In this document: positions 6,294 through 7,151 of the stretch, piece after piece | Numbering within the stretch: position 1 is the first letter of the stretch | Layout of the letters: every line of letters begins with the position of its first letter | From: Pseudomonadota bacterium | GTDB lineage: Bacteria > Desulfobacterota > Anaeroferrophillalia > Anaeroferrophillales > Tharpellaceae | Reading direction: 5' to 3' | DNA length: 7,151 nt | NCBI GenBank assembly: GCA_030641485.1 | Contig: DAOWHJ010000042.1 | Span: 1 to 7,151 of the forward strand | Made by a program: the position numbers and the translations under genes | Notes under the pieces: model-generated | The model's database searches: none | What the model saw: the letters and a program-made list of their open reading frames with translations, nothing else | Told to the model about the DNA's origin: nothing

Positions 6294-6838
6294 CAGAATT
6301 CAATCCCGCGCTGAGCCTTAATCCCTTTTTGATAGGGGTGTTTGATCTCACGCATTTCAGTAACCAGATCTGCCGCCGCAATCACCTTCTCATGCGCGTC
6401 ACGACCAGTTAAAATGACGTGCACCCTATGCGGTTTTCGGGACAAGGTATCAAGCACCATCTCAACCGGCAAAAGGCCGTAACTTAAGGCATAATTGACC
6501 TCATCACAAACCACAAGATCATACTCATCACTTAAAATCTTTTCTGCACATTGAGCCCAGGTTTTCTCAGCTAAGGCACAATCTTCAGGCGCAGGATCTC
6601 CGTCACCAAGCTTGATGAAGCCATGTCCCATCGGTTCCAGTAAAAAATTATCAAATTTTTCAGCCGCATTCAACTCGCCATAACGCCAACCACCCTTGAT
6701 AAACTGAATCATCGCGACCTTAAAACCCTGGCCTAAAGCCCGAAAGACTGTCCCTAAAGCAGCGGTGGTCTTCCCTTTACCATTGCCAGTATTGACTATA
6801 ATCAAACCGTGCCGTTTGGCACTACCCTCTTCAGACAT
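6293..6838 (-). CDS. cobO: Cob(I)yrinic acid a,c-diamide adenosyltransferase (corrinoid adenosyltransferase)
   Basis: This 181-aa cytoplasmic enzyme of the CobA/CobO/BtuR family transfers the 5'-deoxyadenosyl group from ATP to the cobalt of reduced corrinoids. The P-loop NTGNGKGKTTAALG (about 17-30) is the family signature; IQFIKGGWRYGE and LVVCDEVNYALSYGLL (the DE pair) follow, and the C-terminal KHPYQKGIKAQRGIEF is also typical. Length is normal. The start at 6838 is well supported by AGGAG six nt upstream. It is the first gene of the apparent operon, downstream of a 149-nt gap. It could serve both de novo synthesis and salvage of imported corrinoids, which fits the linked uptake genes. The same enzyme is called btuR or cobA in other organisms. 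Confidence 0.96.
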   Translation of the reverse strand: MSEEGSAKRHGLIIVNTGNGKGKTTAALGTVFRALGQGFKVAMIQFIKGGWRYGELNAAEKFDNFLLEPMGHGFIKLGDGDPAPEDCALAEKTWAQCAEKILSDEYDLVVCDEVNYALSYGLLPVEMVLDTLSRKPHRVHVILTGRDAHEKVIAAADLVTEMREIKHPYQKGIKAQRGIEF

Positions 6839-6844
6839 AGTAAT

Positions 6845-6849
6845 CTCCT
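6845..6849 (-). promoter_or_regulatory. Strong ribosome binding site of cobO
   Basis: AGGAG on the - strand lies six nt before the ATG at 6838. It is the best ribosome binding site in the cluster, in keeping with cobO being the first gene. Confidence 0.75.
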
Positions 6850-6852
6850 AAC

Positions 6853-6865
6853 CCGGCAGAGCCGG
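6853..6865 (-). promoter_or_regulatory. GC-rich leader hairpin just upstream of the cobO ribosome binding site
   Basis: ccggc-tct-gccgg forms a perfect 5-bp stem with a 3-nt loop, ending four nt before the AGGAG. Its position would allow an effect on translation initiation of cobO. It is short and has no T-run, so it is not a terminator. Any regulatory role is inference. Confidence 0.4.
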
Positions 6866-6904
6866 AACCATAAATAGAGCCCATATTAGTAAAAGTGAGC
6901 CCTA

Positions 6905-6931
6905 ACTAAACCAGCTCTTTTGTCATGTCAA
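6905..6931 (-). promoter_or_regulatory. Possible sigma-70-type promoter for the B12 cluster
   Basis: A perfect TTGACA (6931-6926) is followed after 15 bp by TTTAGT (6910-6905), a 4-of-6 match to the -10 consensus; the spacing is short. Transcription from here would give a leader of about 60 nt before cobO. A second weak candidate is the TAATAT-like sequence near 6883-6888. Two copies of gggctc (6902-6897 and 6882-6877), 20 bp apart, lie just downstream and could be an operator, but this is speculative. Confidence 0.35.
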
Positions 6932-6987
6932 GCAAATGATTACAGCCAGGAGGGTTATTTTGCGATTCAAGACCGTGACAGTCTCCT

Positions 6988-7151
6988 CTAGTAAGATGTG
7001 CTTTCGTGGAGATATTTAATCCACTGTGAAAAAAATTCGGTGCGATGGCCACGCCAACGGTTAACCGGCTGTTCTATATCAAAGTTTTGCGGCGGACCGA
7101 CATCAGGACGAGCCAGTTTCTGATCACGCAAACTCTCCTCAACCAAGCGCC
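6988..7151 (-). CDS. metA: C-terminal end of a probable homoserine O-acyltransferase, MetA-like (5' end outside window)
   Basis: Only the last 53 residues are in the window, ending in TAG at 6990-6988. The stretch PPQNFDIEQPVNRWRGHRTE followed by FFSQWIKYLHESTSY fits the C-terminus of MetA proteins, where a P-x-N-Y/F segment, a W-R-x-H motif and an N-W-L-x-Y helix close the chain. MetA acylates homoserine in methionine synthesis, in the cytoplasm. The match rests on memory of the family and a short segment, so other proteins are possible. The gene reads in the same direction as the B12 cluster, 149 nt upstream of cobO. No convincing terminator separates them, so read-through is possible. The codon pattern and clean stop support a real coding end. 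Confidence 0.62.
   Translation of the reverse strand, partial: RLVEESLRDQKLARPDVGPPQNFDIEQPVNRWRGHRTEFFSQWIKYLHESTSY

Noticed and set aside
6960..6987. Possible terminator after the MetA-like stop (gac...gtc and aggag...ctcct pairings)
   Set aside because: Stems are short and imperfect and no T-run follows.
7018..7031. tccactgtgaa-type sequence on the + strand, resembling the conserved box of cobalamin riboswitches
   Set aside because: It lies on the strand opposite to the B12 genes and inside the coding end of the MetA-like gene, and the other conserved riboswitch segments are missing.
1..7151. CRISPR arrays, tRNA or rRNA genes, transposase or phage genes
   Set aside because: None was seen: no regularly spaced repeats, no tRNA-like cloverleaf sequences and no recombinase motifs. 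The only mobile-type sequence is the non-coding element at 1675-1818.

Overview
The window looks like a chromosomal stretch from a Gram-negative bacterium of moderate G+C. A cleaved signal peptide on the periplasmic binding protein and an MITE-like repeat of the kind I associate with Desulfobacterota (former Deltaproteobacteria) point that way. The lineage is an inference from overall impression, not a database result.

Layout. On the + strand, positions 3-911 hold the 3' part of a YihY/BrkB-family membrane protein with a C-terminal winged-helix-like tail. Everything else reads on the - strand, right to left. First comes the 3' end of a probable metA (6988-7151). A 149-nt gap with a possible promoter and a leader hairpin follows. 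Then a tight seven-gene cluster runs: cobO/btuR-type corrinoid adenosyltransferase, an unrecognised 240-aa protein, a btuF-like periplasmic binding protein, a 58-aa Cys-rich protein, cobQ (cobyric acid synthase), a btuC-like permease, and a btuD-like ATPase. Junctions are overlaps or gaps of 4-12 nt, except the last, which is split by an inserted repeat. The btuD end overlaps the convergent yihY-family end by 49 bp.

How the genes fit together. The BtuF/BtuC/BtuD set would import corrinoid across the inner membrane. CobO would adenosylate it on the upper ligand, and CobQ would amidate the ring side chains on the way to cobyric acid. The window therefore combines corrinoid uptake with two late biosynthetic steps. 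The two unrecognised genes inside the cluster (240 aa and 58 aa) are candidates for corrinoid-related roles by position only.

Most notable points. (1) A 144-bp palindromic, MITE-like element sits exactly at the btuC/btuD junction, flanked by a 13-bp direct repeat. Removing the element and one repeat copy restores an ATGA stop/start overlap, so the apparent target duplication preserved both the btuC stop and the btuD start. (2) There are two unassigned proteins in the B12 cluster, one small and Cys-rich. (3) An AU-rich perfect hairpin followed by a U-run lies inside the btuF signal-peptide codons. (4) I could not find a canonical cobalamin riboswitch ahead of the cluster. No wholly new system is evident; the core is a recognisable B12 locus.
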